A stretch of DNA of 64,000 nucleotides from Hyperoplus lanceolatus. Lineage: Eukaryota; Chordata; Actinopteri; Uranoscopiformes; Ammodytidae. The notes beneath the pieces are model-generated. The model saw only the letters and a program-made list of their open reading frames with translations. It was not told the origin of the DNA and did no database searches. Of this stretch, positions 39,977-52,503 are shown one piece after another (the first letter of the stretch is position 1; each line of letters opens with the position of its first letter). The DNA lies in the NCBI GenBank assembly GCA_026929865.2, contig CM049416.1, positions 14,546,001 to 14,610,000 of the forward strand. The letters run 5' to 3'. A program made the translations under genes and the position numbers.

Positions 39977-42900
39977 GTACAGCAATGCACAGGGAGGAGG
40001 AGGAAGGCCCGCTAAAGGGGAAAAAAATACAGTTTCCTGAGAGTGGAGAACATATTCCCAGTGGAAAAATATTTAAATAAAAAAAAAATAGAATACTGGC
40101 AGTTAATAATAAACGGTAAATGAAAAGGGAAAGAAAAATATACTCAGTAGGAAACTCATGAATAGGAAACACTTATGTGGAAAGATGAAAGTCATCTCTT
40201 TGTTATTGCCTGATAGAAAACAACTGGTAGCATTAGTAATGTTTCCAAACAGTGTAAACAGCATGCAGCTACTGTTACCACTATAAGAAGACCTTAATAA
40301 AGCTGTCACTTGTGATCCCCTGTATTCTATCAATGCAAGTGTTCAGCAGTCTGCTTGGTTATTCTTCTGTAATCATATTCAACCCATTAGAATCAATTTC
40401 CCGTTTAAGGCGATCAGTCTCACTGTTGGTAAAGGTTAGGAATTGTATTATATCTACCCTCCCTGAAGGTTCTTACTCATAGTCCAGCTGTTTATACATA
40501 TGATTTGGATAAGTCATGTCTCATGTTAACAGACAGTCTTTAAGGTAAATTTAGAGCTGACAGTAAAAGCAGCAGACAACATGTCTTGAATGCAGTCCCA
40601 GGGTGTTCATAGTCAGACAGTCAACCAGGTATGAAACACAGTGAAGGCACACCTGCCTCAGACCATGAAAACAGACACTCTGCTGCTTAAAACCCAGACA
40701 AGTCATGGAACGCACACGCACACACATACTCCCCACCTTCCTTAGAGGACTGCTTCATCTGAGAAAGCAGTCGTATCACATCGGCACGCACACGCACACA
40801 CACGCACAGAGAGAGAGTGAGCAGACTTGGGGAAACACAGGTCTCAGTCCACTGATCCTGAACCATTTAAGAGGAACGTCTTGTTTTCTGTCAGGGATGT
40901 TCTCACCGGCCTGGTCTGCCTTCCTTCTCCTGATGCCTGCTGAATCTCATCTGACCCCGGTGTAATAGGCTACAGTGTAGCTCATTCCCAGCTCGGCTCG
41001 GCTCCTTACAGATTGTTTTAAGTTTGCCTATGTGTGCGTGCGTGTGTGTGTGTGTGAGAGAGGACTTAACATTGCATTAGTGTCAGAGCATTCGAATTTA
41101 GTCGAACGCTTAAGGGTTTGTGTGTGTGTGTGTGTGCGCGCTTGTATGTGTGTGTGTGTTTGTATTGTTGATGCATACACACCTAGTTCTGCTTATGTTC
41201 ACTTCAATTTAAAGTCAAGGCTTGTTGCTATGGAAACCCCCGACCAATGTACCACTTGTAGGGAACAATGGTCTTGCATATTGCACACAGTATATTTTAT
41301 AGCACTGCAGACTAGCAGACTAAGCTTAAGCACTTTACAGCCCATATGAGCGGCGTGCGCCTGGCTCCAGGAGTTTTTTTTTTGTCCTTCACATCCTGTG
41401 CGATCAGCCACATTTGAAGCGTATTATCATTTCCAACTCCTATCGCTAGATTCCAGCTTTTGTGTTAGATATATTTGATAGAAAAAGGTTCACACTCATA
41501 CATACATGCTTGAGTGACCAAATAACATTCAAATAAAAGGCCTTGTATTTTAAATCCAATTTTAAAACAAGAAAAGCACATTGATCATGTGATTGATTGC
41601 TTTCCTTTTTAGTCCAGTTTTTTCCTTCCTGTTCAGTAGCGTGGCCAAACGTCTGAGGGACAAATTAATTTGTTTCAACTACTACAGTGCCCATATTTGT
41701 GTGTGTGTGTGTGTGTGTAGACACACACACACACACACACTGTACGTCCAGGTGGTTTGTGCCCTTCTCTCCCTCATCAGCCATGTGTGTGTCAGCTTCG
41801 ATCCTGAGGGGGAAATGAGAAGTGAGGCCTCAAAGAGGAGATGGTATGGATTAGGATGGCCTCCGCTGGGAGATAATGAGGAAGACTGGGGCTGTCTACT
41901 CATAGTCTGCCTGTCTCTCTTTGTGTGTATGGTTGTGTGTTTGGTTGTATAGGGAGTATAATGTGGAGGGTACGGTTGAAGTGCCCTTAGAAATCGAACA
42001 AAAATAATCGGCGACGAGGTCAGAGCAATACATTTTATAAGTGTCTACCTGTATGGATGCACACACAATCATACCTTGTTTGTCCATTTCTGAAAGCTGC
42101 TGTTCACTTTGTATCCCTTTTTTCTTGTCGGTTCTTCATGTTTTATGCATGAGAGGAGGGGAGAGAGAGAGAGAGAGAGAATTCCTTGACTCTTTGGCAT
42201 TTCACAGCTACTCTCTGTCTCAGGACACATCTTCCATTCACTGAGTTATAGCTCATAGTGATTTGTGCCTGCTTTCCTCACCATTAATAACATTTACCCG
42301 CTGCTACTGCCAGTGTAGTGACAGACAGCCAACCAAAGGCCCCCCCTAGTGAAGCATCCATCTTGCCACTGATCTACATTATCCTCACCTTCCCAGGAAA
42401 CCTTGGCCACGTCCCAACACCTTTAGCATGCTATTTTTCTAAATCTGTGGTAATTCGTATTGAACCTTGCATTAATGAGGTATTGTGTCACATGCTTATG
42501 AGTATACCTGATAGAAGATAGAACCTCTAAGTGTATCCTGGTTGCTATATTTCAGGCTAATACAAACGTTATAGTTAGGTACCCAAGCAACTTTTTTTTC
42601 TTTGATAAATCTGAATACCTGTGGTTATATGCAGGAATTTAGATCTAGCGGTAAGCAGGCAATATATGTATGTATCATGAGTATAGAAGGGTTTGGCAGA
42701 ATCTCTGTGCATCATAAGTTCAATGTAAGTTTATTGAAAACTGTATCAGAACATGGTTAATCTGCCTGGTAAGTAAATATGTACAGTATATAAATCCAGC
42801 TCCATCCGGGTCTTCAAATTGGTGATGTTATGATTTTTAAGCTTTATAGTTGCTTAAAAAGGCCTTTTTAAAAAAAAATGGTCTGACTTACTACCAATTA

Positions 42901-43867
42901 AAATAAACCCTAATTTAAAAAAACCAGAGGAGAGCACTAAAACACCTGTGTTAGACCAACAGTGTGTATTTATATTAACTGCAATATCTCCACTAAAATG
43001 AAAGTGTGCACTCAACAACTGGCACTGGTGGGCAGTCATTCCGTCTCAACTAATGTAACCTGTGTTCTCTCTTCGCTTTTGGAAGCTTTGTCCTTGTGCA
43101 GAAAGCAGGGTAAAGTATAAAAGTCCATATGAAAGCATTTAGTGCAGATGAAGCACCTGTGTGTCTCTGATCCACAGCATAGCACTCTCAGATCAAGTGC
43201 AAGGTCTGTTCACTTTCTTCTTCAGCCAGAGCCCATTTAGAACTAATGAGAGTAGCTGTTCATTTCAGTCCAGGCTCGGGCCACTAAACATCACTACTTT
43301 TTCGATTGGCCAGGCTCAGGTGCTGGGTTATTGCTGTAGGAAATGTGTATGAAAGCAGGGGACTGCACTGCCCAGTTGGTATACTTGGATCAATTATGTG
43401 TCGCTATCTGTTATATCTGTCAGTTTCTTCAAGACAGTCATAGTTATGCTTTTCCCTACATCAAGTCAGACTTGTATAGAGCATATAGAGCTGTTTGATA
43501 ATTATTAGGTTATTTACCTTTATCATGAAGGTAAATGCCGGCCAGTTTCAAGCAGGCACACCAAACTCTAGGTTTCATTTTCCGCTCTTTCTATTATTAA
43601 AAGAGAAGTTAAATTCCTCTGTGGCTTTCCTACATAAAGAAACCCAAGGCAAATTGATTTACTGTAGGAGTAGTTTATTTTCCTAACCAATACACTGTGA
43701 AGTGAATGTTGTGCTGGCTGTCTCGTAAAATAAATGTAGAGCTTTATTTTCATCACACCTATTTTTTATTTATTTATTAAGTGTACCTTCTCATTCGTTA
43801 TCTTGATTCCTTCTTCTCTCTCCCAACTCTCCCTCCCTTTTTCCACTCTCTATGGCTCCCTCCACAG
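39977..43867. other. exoc4 intron 7
   Basis: A 3.9-kb intron with several short GT/CA runs (about 41034-41056, 41119-41160) and a perfect GT/AC hairpin (41699-41740). No exon or bounded transposon recognised. Confidence 0.75.
41699..41740. repeat. (GT)10-AG-(AC)10 perfect inverted repeat
   Basis: Twenty bases of GT are followed after two bases by twenty bases of AC, so the two arms are exact reverse complements with almost no loop. Confidence 0.95.
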
Positions 43868-44039
43868 GTTGCTGTTGGAACTGCTGGAGCTTTTGTTCGA
43901 CAAGTTCAAGGCAGTGGCGGGGGCTCACAGTGTGGTGTTGGCCCACATGCAGCTGAAGGCGGTGCAGTGCCCGGGAGAAGAAGGCATCAAGCTGTACGAG
44001 CAGGCAGACGTCTCAGCCAAGATCCAGGCTGTGCTCCAG
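43868..44039 (+). CDS. exoc4: exoc4 exon 8
   Basis: Residues 342-399: [20 protein letters not shown], then [20 protein letters not shown] and [18 protein letters not shown]. The [13 protein letters not shown] core and the IKLY..ADV.AKIQ.VLQ end match human Sec8; the middle loop is divergent. It ends on a codon boundary at gtcaga. The acceptor is a pyrimidine-rich ccacag. Confidence 0.95.
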
Positions 44040-47000
44040 GTCAGATATAGAGGATATGTACACAGAACCAAGGATTTATTTGCTCAGTATGGCTGAAAGG
44101 ACCACCATGTAACTTTGGGTGTGTCAGAGAAGTGAACACCCTCAAAGGTATATTCTCATAAACTGAATAAACAAACATTTCCTTGAAAAATGTGATCCCT
44201 GGAACACTGTTTGAAGTTAGAAAGCTTCCTGAAAAGTAACTGTTTCACTGTTGTCGTTTACATCAGCAGGGCCCACAAACATATTACTAGTCTTACATTT
44301 GGTTCCAGATGCCTCAAAATATATATATATTTGAAATTTATGATGATAGAATTATTCAATGCTAAGAATTACATGTAGAGAAAATATGTTTTGTGAACTA
44401 CCTGCAGGCTCTGGGGAGGGTTGACATATGAAAACAAATCAACCCTCCTCAGAAACTGCGTAGCGCACCTTTAAAGTATAAGACGTTTCATTGTGTCCGA
44501 CAGTCACATGACAAATAGAGGACTCTGAAAAATAAATATTCTAACACAAGAGTCAAGTTTTAAACATTAACAATTATAAATAAGTCCATTTTGATTAAAT
44601 ATGAATACTCTCCAAATCAAGCCTAGTTTGACGTTTGGCATTGATGCTCTTGTTAGGTTGCCATTGCTACTTTAAGTGTTGTGCTTTATTATAGCACAAC
44701 AAGATTCCTATATGGTAAACTCTGTTGTTTGTTTAGCTTTTTTCTTGCCGGCGTAACCCCCAGGCTTTTATTTCTCATCCACTGCCATGGAGATGTTTTC
44801 ATCCTTGGTTAATTTATCCACTCAGCCCTTTTCTTAAAACATTGATTGCATGGGCCTTCTTCTTACAGTAAATTACTCAGCATGTAGAAACTGGCAGTGA
44901 TGTGATGGATGACATTCAATCTGTCAGCAAGAAGTAGCAGCGAGAGAAGAAAACAAGAAAGACAACAGAGGCTTGATTACTTGCATTAATCCTCGCTTCT
45001 TTTTAATTGGCGTGTATTTATGTTGGGTCCTCGCTCCCTGCTCCTGTTTGGTTGGCTCAGGGGATGAGCAGCTGTCTAACTGACCTATAGCGATTCTCGG
45101 AGGAAAAATCAGTGGCAGGCATTTGCTCTAAAAGGCGTGTGTGTGTGTGCGTGTGTGTGCGTGTGTGTGTGTGTGTCTGTGTGTGTTCATAGACTGATGC
45201 TCCTTCACTGGGAATTGTGTTACTTTTAATTTATGACACTTTTCTGAAGCATTTCTCATGTGTTTAATTGCATTTTAATTGCCTGCATTTGTTGGAGAAG
45301 GTGAGATGCTTCTTTCTTTATTTCAACAGGCTTTTCTCACCTCACCATTACATAGATCTACTGCTGCATATACATACACAGGATAAGAACTTGTATCTTT
45401 TGTAAGGGAAGGAATTTCAATGTTCTCAGAGGGCTGACCTGAATGCTTTGATTGGCAATCGTCTGTTTTAATTCTAGTCTGAGTTTTTTTTTCTCCAGCT
45501 CGCACGGAAACAGGGGTGTTAAAGCGTATGCATGCATGTGTGTTGGGGAGGGTGTGTGCTTGTTGCATAGGCATGTACTGTAATAGCTCTGCTGTGCCAA
45601 GCAGAGTTATGGAAGGCATTAAGCCATTCCCTCAGCGTGCGATAGCTGCCAACACCCAGTGGCCAGGGGGCTCCACTCTTCCCCCTGTCTCTGCGATGTG
45701 AGATAATGTAATCTCTTGATTAGAATACTCATTACGTGAAATGAGGTTTTCTTATTCACTCACTCGTGTTATTATTTCCTGACCGATTGTATCAACGTGA
45801 AAAGCCCTTCGACCATTCCCCACCCTCCCACTTGCCGTCTCTCTCTCATCTCCTGGCCCTCCGTTCGTTCGTCACTCTTTCCCACTCTCTCCATTTCCAT
45901 TTCCCCTTGCTCCTTCTTTCGTCGGCATCATTCCTGCCACTGCTAATGTATTACAGTCTCTCACTTTCCCCAATACCTTGTGCATACCCCTCTGGCTCCT
46001 TGTAATTTCCTTCTTAATCTCATTATCTTGCTTTTCTCTCTCTTTCTCTCTCTCTCTCTCCCTCACAGCTCCCGCACTCCCCCCTCATCCCCCCTTCATT
46101 TAGCCCGCTCTGTCCTAGAGAGTCACATATCAGCAATGAGAGAAATTAAATTCCTAGTGCTCCCACAGTGGCTCTGTTAACTTTTATTGGATACCGAGCC
46201 AGCTCTTATCTCCCGTCTTAAGACCCTCAAAGGGGGCCGGGAACCCGCACGGCATTGGTCAAAATGTGGTTAGGATCTTTGTTGCTCCGTCGTAATGTGT
46301 CTCTTTTGAGTTTGTTTATCCTCAGTGCTCTACAATAACTACTGTAACTCTATTTTACATTTAGGTACTTCACAATTGCCTTCAAAATATGCAATTTAAA
46401 AAGGGATAACTGGTATGAAGGCTGTGTTTTAGTATCTTCCCCCCCCTCACTTAACAGTTCAATTATTGAATCCCTGACTGTCTTGCACCTCCTACTTATT
46501 GCAGTTCACAACTCTGACATGCAGAGGAACCTTCCTGGTTGGTGTTTTATTTTTTACCCTTTTTGAGAGGTGGAAAAACCATGTTGACCTTTCCACATGA
46601 CATATGAGCAGACAGATGAGAAAGCCGACAGAGACACAGGGTGCATACAGTTACACGGTCCTCGGCAGACCAACACCGTTCATCAATGTATGACTGAGGC
46701 CTTTTGAAAAGTCAAGATTAATGTAATGGTGCTGATCCCTGTTCAAATGTCGGAGATGCTTTTGCCGTTTTGGTCATTTCAGTGTGTTGAAGTATCGATT
46801 TAAAGCATAGACGGCTGGATGCTGTAAGGAGTGTCACTTCACAGTTGTTCAAGTGGTATGCTGTAGACTGTGTGTGAGTATATTGATTGATTACTCACAC
46901 CATTATTGAATTTTCATTTTAAAGTGTACACCACTGTATGCCTTCGCCACTCTCCATCTCTATCTATGATTGCCTTTTACCCCTTTTTCCTTCAAAAGCT

Positions 47001-47483
47001 GCCATGTTCTTCAAAGCAGTCTGCTGTATCAAAGAAATCACAGTGTGTATCCTTTAATGTTTAATATGCTTTTCTGTCCCCTTCAAAGAATGCAGTATGG
47101 TAGCATCATGCAATTAAGACCGGCAAGTTTTGGCAAGAGGTAAAATGTTAGTCAAAACAAGATTAGATGCCAAGCAAGTTTCATATGAATCGTTAATGAG
47201 ATGGAAGTCACTTTACAATATCAGGTAATTGGGTAACACAGTTCATGAAAGATGCCCACAGTTCATCAACTCCACGCATTCTCCTTTAAGATCACCCAGG
47301 TGGGCTGTTATTTACTGTATATTGGGCAAAGAGTGTCCCTGGCTACTGACGTTAATCACCCTTTGACCTTGTCGGCCCATTCGGTTTTGAAGTGTGCAAG
47401 TTTGGTAATTAGCTCGCCATTTGCGAATTCTGCCAGGATTTGTGGCTGGGTGACTGCTTGCCATGTCTGCTGTCTGCTCGCGA

Positions 47484-47487
<4 letters not shown>

Positions 47488-47548
<61 letters not shown>
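47488..47548. repeat. (GT)30 microsatellite
   Basis: About 61 bp of pure TG dinucleotides in exoc4 intron 8. Confidence 0.95.
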
Positions 47549-47549
<1 letters not shown>

Positions 47550-50500
47550 TCATACTTTTAATGAGTGGCTTCCTCTCTGACGACACAGAATTGCATTACT
47601 GCATTCAAAAATATGGAAAGATATTGACTATTTTCCCGTCTCAAAGAACTGATTTGTAGATCAAATAAACTTCACCGGAGAGCTCAAACTTCTGCATATT
47701 AACATTTTCCACTGTAGCAATGGAGCATGCAACATGGGGCTGAGGTGTTTTTGATGTGAGTAAAATATTAAGGAGCAAAATTCAAATGACTGTTGAGGTA
47801 CCTGTCCTTGCTTTAGATTAAACTTTGTGGCACACAACAGTAAAGTCCTCCCTCTCTTCAGTACTGGGATTGTACATGGGCTTTGGGACTATCTTTCAAC
47901 ACATTGACTCCATCTATTTCTAAATTAACCTTCAAATAATTTTTTTTCTTACTTGCTGTCTTTTTATTTGTATTCATATGAGAGCCTTCATCCGAGTCTG
48001 AACTTGCATACTACTTCAATCATTTCGTTGCTGTAGATGAACCGAAGCAATGGAGGGAGGTGATGTTTGTACTAGAAATATATGAATATGAAAGTATCTT
48101 AAATATGCAGTGCCAACTACACAAATTGAACTGCCTGAGAGCAGCCAGAAGACAATGATGTCTTTTAATTAGATATGAAGCGCAGACGTCGCTACCTTGT
48201 TCTCTCCCCAACATTTTAATCAACGTGTCACATTTATTCTGCCCTCCAAAAGCGCTGTCATATTTACATATCGCTGGAGTGCAGTGAAGTCTACCATCTC
48301 CATGGAGTTGCAAATTCTCTTCTTCTGCTTCTTCTCTTACTGTGTTGCTTAAGGACACACACTATTATATACTGTACAATAAATGCTATTTTGGTTTCAA
48401 CTTTAAATCAAAAGTAGCCTACCTCAGATGACATTTGTACAATAGCCTATCCCCTTGAAAATCATCAACATGTATCCTTTTAAGAACAGATGTTATACTG
48501 CCATTGAACTAGGGCGTGGGCACCATCATTACTCTTAGTAAGTGCTGCTTTGGTGGTGAATTAGTAAACCCTAAGTGCTCATATGTCGCCTAAAAATATG
48601 CAGCAAAAAATTGACCTTTACTTTTAAGATACAATAATGGTAAAGTTCACCCATAATTTTAACTAATTATGGTGTATAGTAATGTCAGTGGTCTATATAG
48701 GTATGTTTAATCAGCTTTGTCTTCTCTTTTTGCTGTTTGGTTAAAACATAGACTAATCCTTGCCCTTTCAACATATTCACACAGCTCATTTGACTATTTT
48801 GTAGAGCTAAAAACATGGAAGCACACATATTCTAAAAGGATAATAGCCATAGAAAGATCATTCTACACAACAAACTATGATTGACAATGACTATGATTGA
48901 CATATGACAATGAATATACAGTATATATACATAGAAAATCTGTAGAGGACACACCAAGGCCAGAGTGAGGAATGAAATGGGTTTCAGAGAACACATAGGC
49001 ACATCTCCCTTTAATCCCTCCACAAGATAGCCTTCAAAAGATCGACTAGATATAGTACACTCCATGTGGGAACCCCACTGGTTAGCGCTGGTGCAGTGCT
49101 GTGGGAGTAGTCTTGGCCGAAGACGTGTCAGAACTTGTGAAGGTTATTGAAGTTTCCGGAACACAATCGATACAGTGTGTGTATAAAGAAACACTTTCTT
49201 TGTCTGCCAAGGACACTTTGGACTTTTAACTTCAAGCTAGCAGCAAGGGATATCAGTCAATATGTTTTTGTGACAAGACAGCAGCCAAGGGACTTAGTGA
49301 AGAAAACAGCCGATTTCAATAAAGCCCGGAGAATGGAACAAAATTGTGGAGATTGTTCTCTCCGCCGGGCCTTTTGAGAGGACTTAATAAGAAGGAGCGG
49401 ATGAAAACAACTGGGTAGAGAAAATGAAGCGATATTTCTTTCTTTTTCATTTGAAGCCAATCTACTGTGAGGTTCAAGTGTTCACCTGCAAGGCATTTGA
49501 CAGAAGCTCTCATAATTGTGCTGATTGGTTGAGTGTTAGGGCCCTAATGGACAGGATGGAGGATGAGTGTACACTTTTCTCCAAGGACAAAAGAGTGACA
49601 TCAGGACATTTTGGTATAGAAGAAATCCATGGGGAGTGCTGGTAATGAATGACAAAGGCTGACTTGGATGGAGCCTTTCTCCTTTTCTAATAGAACTTAG
49701 CACTCAGCCCAGTGCACTGATTTGAGTTTGGGATGAGACCCAAGTCACTCAAGTGCAGAACGAGGTTGTTTGGATGATAGAATTACATTGGTGGAAATGA
49801 TTGTCTTTGTCAGCTGAGCCCTTGAGAGACACGCAGGTTTCGCATGTGTGTGCCCACTCACATAAGCTGCCAAACACGCACGGCGAACTTTAGTTGATGT
49901 GAACTTTTGAGCTTAGTCTTGGTATCTGGTGTGAAGAGCCATTTGCCACCATGTCTCTCTTCTTTATCCATCATCCATTTCACAGACTATTTTAAGGAAT
50001 TTAGGCAGCTCACTTCCTCCTCTACTGTTTCTTTATTGACTCTTTTGTAACCTTTTAGTGAAAGTTACTGCACTTATGTATCTTTGAGGTAGGTAATTGT
50101 TTTGGGCTACCATCCATCTATACGGAGGGAGCTGCTCAGTCCCTGCTTTGGTGGTCATATGACTGATTATCAGCCTGAACTGTTCAAACATGGTGGATGA
50201 AAATGTGGAAACAGACATGAGTTTGGTCCCATCTGGTACCAGCGGTTGCCAGTATTACAGGTGCTGAGAAGGAGAGAGAATGTGTTAACACAAACTATAT
50301 TTGTGCCATTTCCATGAATTTTTCCATTTCCCATCCTCGGATAGCAGAGCCAAGTGTGTACACTAACGCTGTCAATGCTTCAGGTTTTTACTAATTATAA
50401 CTGGCTCCCATTTGGAACCACACTCTGGGAGCCATAGTCCATTCAAATCGTAGACCATTGAATATGTTTACTTCCCTCACTTGTGGATCCAAGCAGTTTT

Positions 50501-51170
50501 GCATTGATGGGATTCCCCGGGATGCAGTCACTGAGGGAGCTCTTCGTTTTGGAAACTGTTACCCCTCTTTCCCACCTAAGGTAGCGTGAGCTGCTTCATA
50601 AAGTGTTCACAGGATTCAAGAGATCTCAATTGTAAAGGGATGGCATTCCTAGGATCGGGAGCAACAGCTTGAAAAGCACAGTCACCTCTGGTTTTAAACT
50701 GGACTGGGTTTGCAGGACAGCCCGTAGTAGCTGGTCAGATGTAGCTTTGCAACAAATAAAACTTTTTCGGACTAATGTGGCACTCATTATCACGGCAGAC
50801 TTGTATATTTAACAGTTGTAAGCTCTGTACCAGGGCTTGTGGTTGATTTGGAAATGGATTGGTATAGTAGAGGCTTGTGCCCTTGCCAAATAAATTGTTT
50901 CCTTCTTGTGAAACCAACCCCCTTTTTTCTCTTCACTTGGAGATGTAAAATCCATAACAACTGGTTATTTAACTTGGTCTCTCTTTGTCTTTCTTTCTTT
51001 TCATCCTATCTTTCCACACCCATTTTCTTGCATCCTGTTAATTGTCCACTTCTCCACCTTAAGCCTTTACTCTTTCTATTATCCCCATCTCTTTTTTCCC
51101 CCTCTCTTTTTTATCTCTCCTTGCTCCTCTCACTCCCGCTGGTCTACCTTCTGTCCATCCCACCCCATCT

Positions 51171-51238
51171 CTTCTTCTTCTTCTTCTTCTTCTTCTTCTT
51201 CTTCTTCTTCTTCTTCTTCTTCTTCTTCTTCTTCTTCT

Positions 51239-51270
<32 letters not shown>

Positions 51271-51404
51271 CTCTTCTTCCTCTTCTTCCTCTTCTTCCTC
51301 TTCTTCCTCTTCTTCCTCTTCTTCCTCTTCTTCTTCCTCTTCCTCTTCCTCTTCTTCTTCCTCTTCTTCTTCCTCTTCCTCTTCCTCTTCCTCTTCCTCC
51401 TCCA
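51171..51404. repeat. long pyrimidine tract, (CTT)30 then TCTTCC-type repeats
   Basis: About 90 bp of pure CTT triplets (51171-51260) pass into about 145 bp of TTCTTCCTC and TCTTCC variants, then a short ATTC run (51405-51420). The whole is a pyrimidine strand against purines, prone to triplex structure. It produces false poly-Phe and poly-Glu frames. Confidence 0.97.
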
Positions 51405-52503
51405 TTCATTCATTCATTCAGGGCTAATGCAATTTAAGTAGGGTCGGAGTCCCTTCATATGCCCCGATGCTGGCATTTCATTAAGTCGACTTGGGCATTA
51501 GCTCACAAGCAAGTGGAGGTTTCGCTCCATCAGCTCATCATTAGTAATTAATACACTGATAGGATTAGCTGCAGCATGAGGCTATATTGGCGAGTGAGTG
51601 GAAGCCCTGGTGTTGTCAGTTGTAGAGGGCGTGTGTGGCCTACAGCCCTGCCTGTGATGTGGGGAAAGTGAGTCGGGATAATTATTACATTTGTGGAGCA
51701 AGACTTGTGAATTTACTTGCAACTTTTTAGACACAAGACTAATTTAATATTACATCAGAATCATTTTATGTTACAAAGTGTTCATTTTTGTTGTTGTTGT
51801 ATTAATCATTTCCTTTATAGTTATTCATCGAAACCTCAGAATGTACTAATATTTTACTTTTTTAAAACAAAACTAAATTGTTTTTCTAAATGGATGTACC
51901 TGCAATCAAATGAAAAGCCTACGCTAGCTATGTGAAGGCTTTCCCATGCGTGACGGGGGGTTCGCTCTGCTCAGCGTTAATTACATCATTATGCCCAGGA
52001 TTGGATCTCCATCTGCTTGGCCATTACTCCTGTCCCATTCCGGGCTGACCGCACTGCGCTTCAAGAATTAGACACACACAGGCTAAGTGGCCCTGCTAAA
52101 TTATGAAGCTATTAGATATGGGAGGCTATTTTAGAACATATGTATTCACACAGGGAGAGAAAAAATAGAATTGTGAGAAATGAGAGATGAAGCGCTAAGA
52201 GATTTTGAGAAATGAGAGCCAATGAAAGCAAGAGAGGGAAAGCAGCGCAGATAGAATGATAGAGTGGAGGAAGTTAACTTTTTCGGTCTGGCTGGAGTCT
52301 TTAATGCGCTCGTGCTCAGCTATTGTTAGAAGTTGATAAGATTTTCATGAAGCACGATAAGACGTTGATGGATTTCACCATGGATCATGCAGACAGATGA
52401 GGGAAATGGGGGAACAAGATTTATTTTTCAAATTTATTTTCACGGTGGTCATCAAAGCACAGAGTCAAGTCAGCAGCTTATTGTCGACCAGAGTTTGGAT
52501 TTA

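Noticed and set aside
44400-44475. Fourth copy of the AAAGGTGCT MITE
   Set aside because: Only the end GCGCACCTTTAAAG and a 10-bp stem resemble it; internal blocks do not match.
50839-51441. Poly-Phe, poly-Glu and poly-Arg/Lys frames
   Set aside because: Translations of the TTC-type pyrimidine tract.
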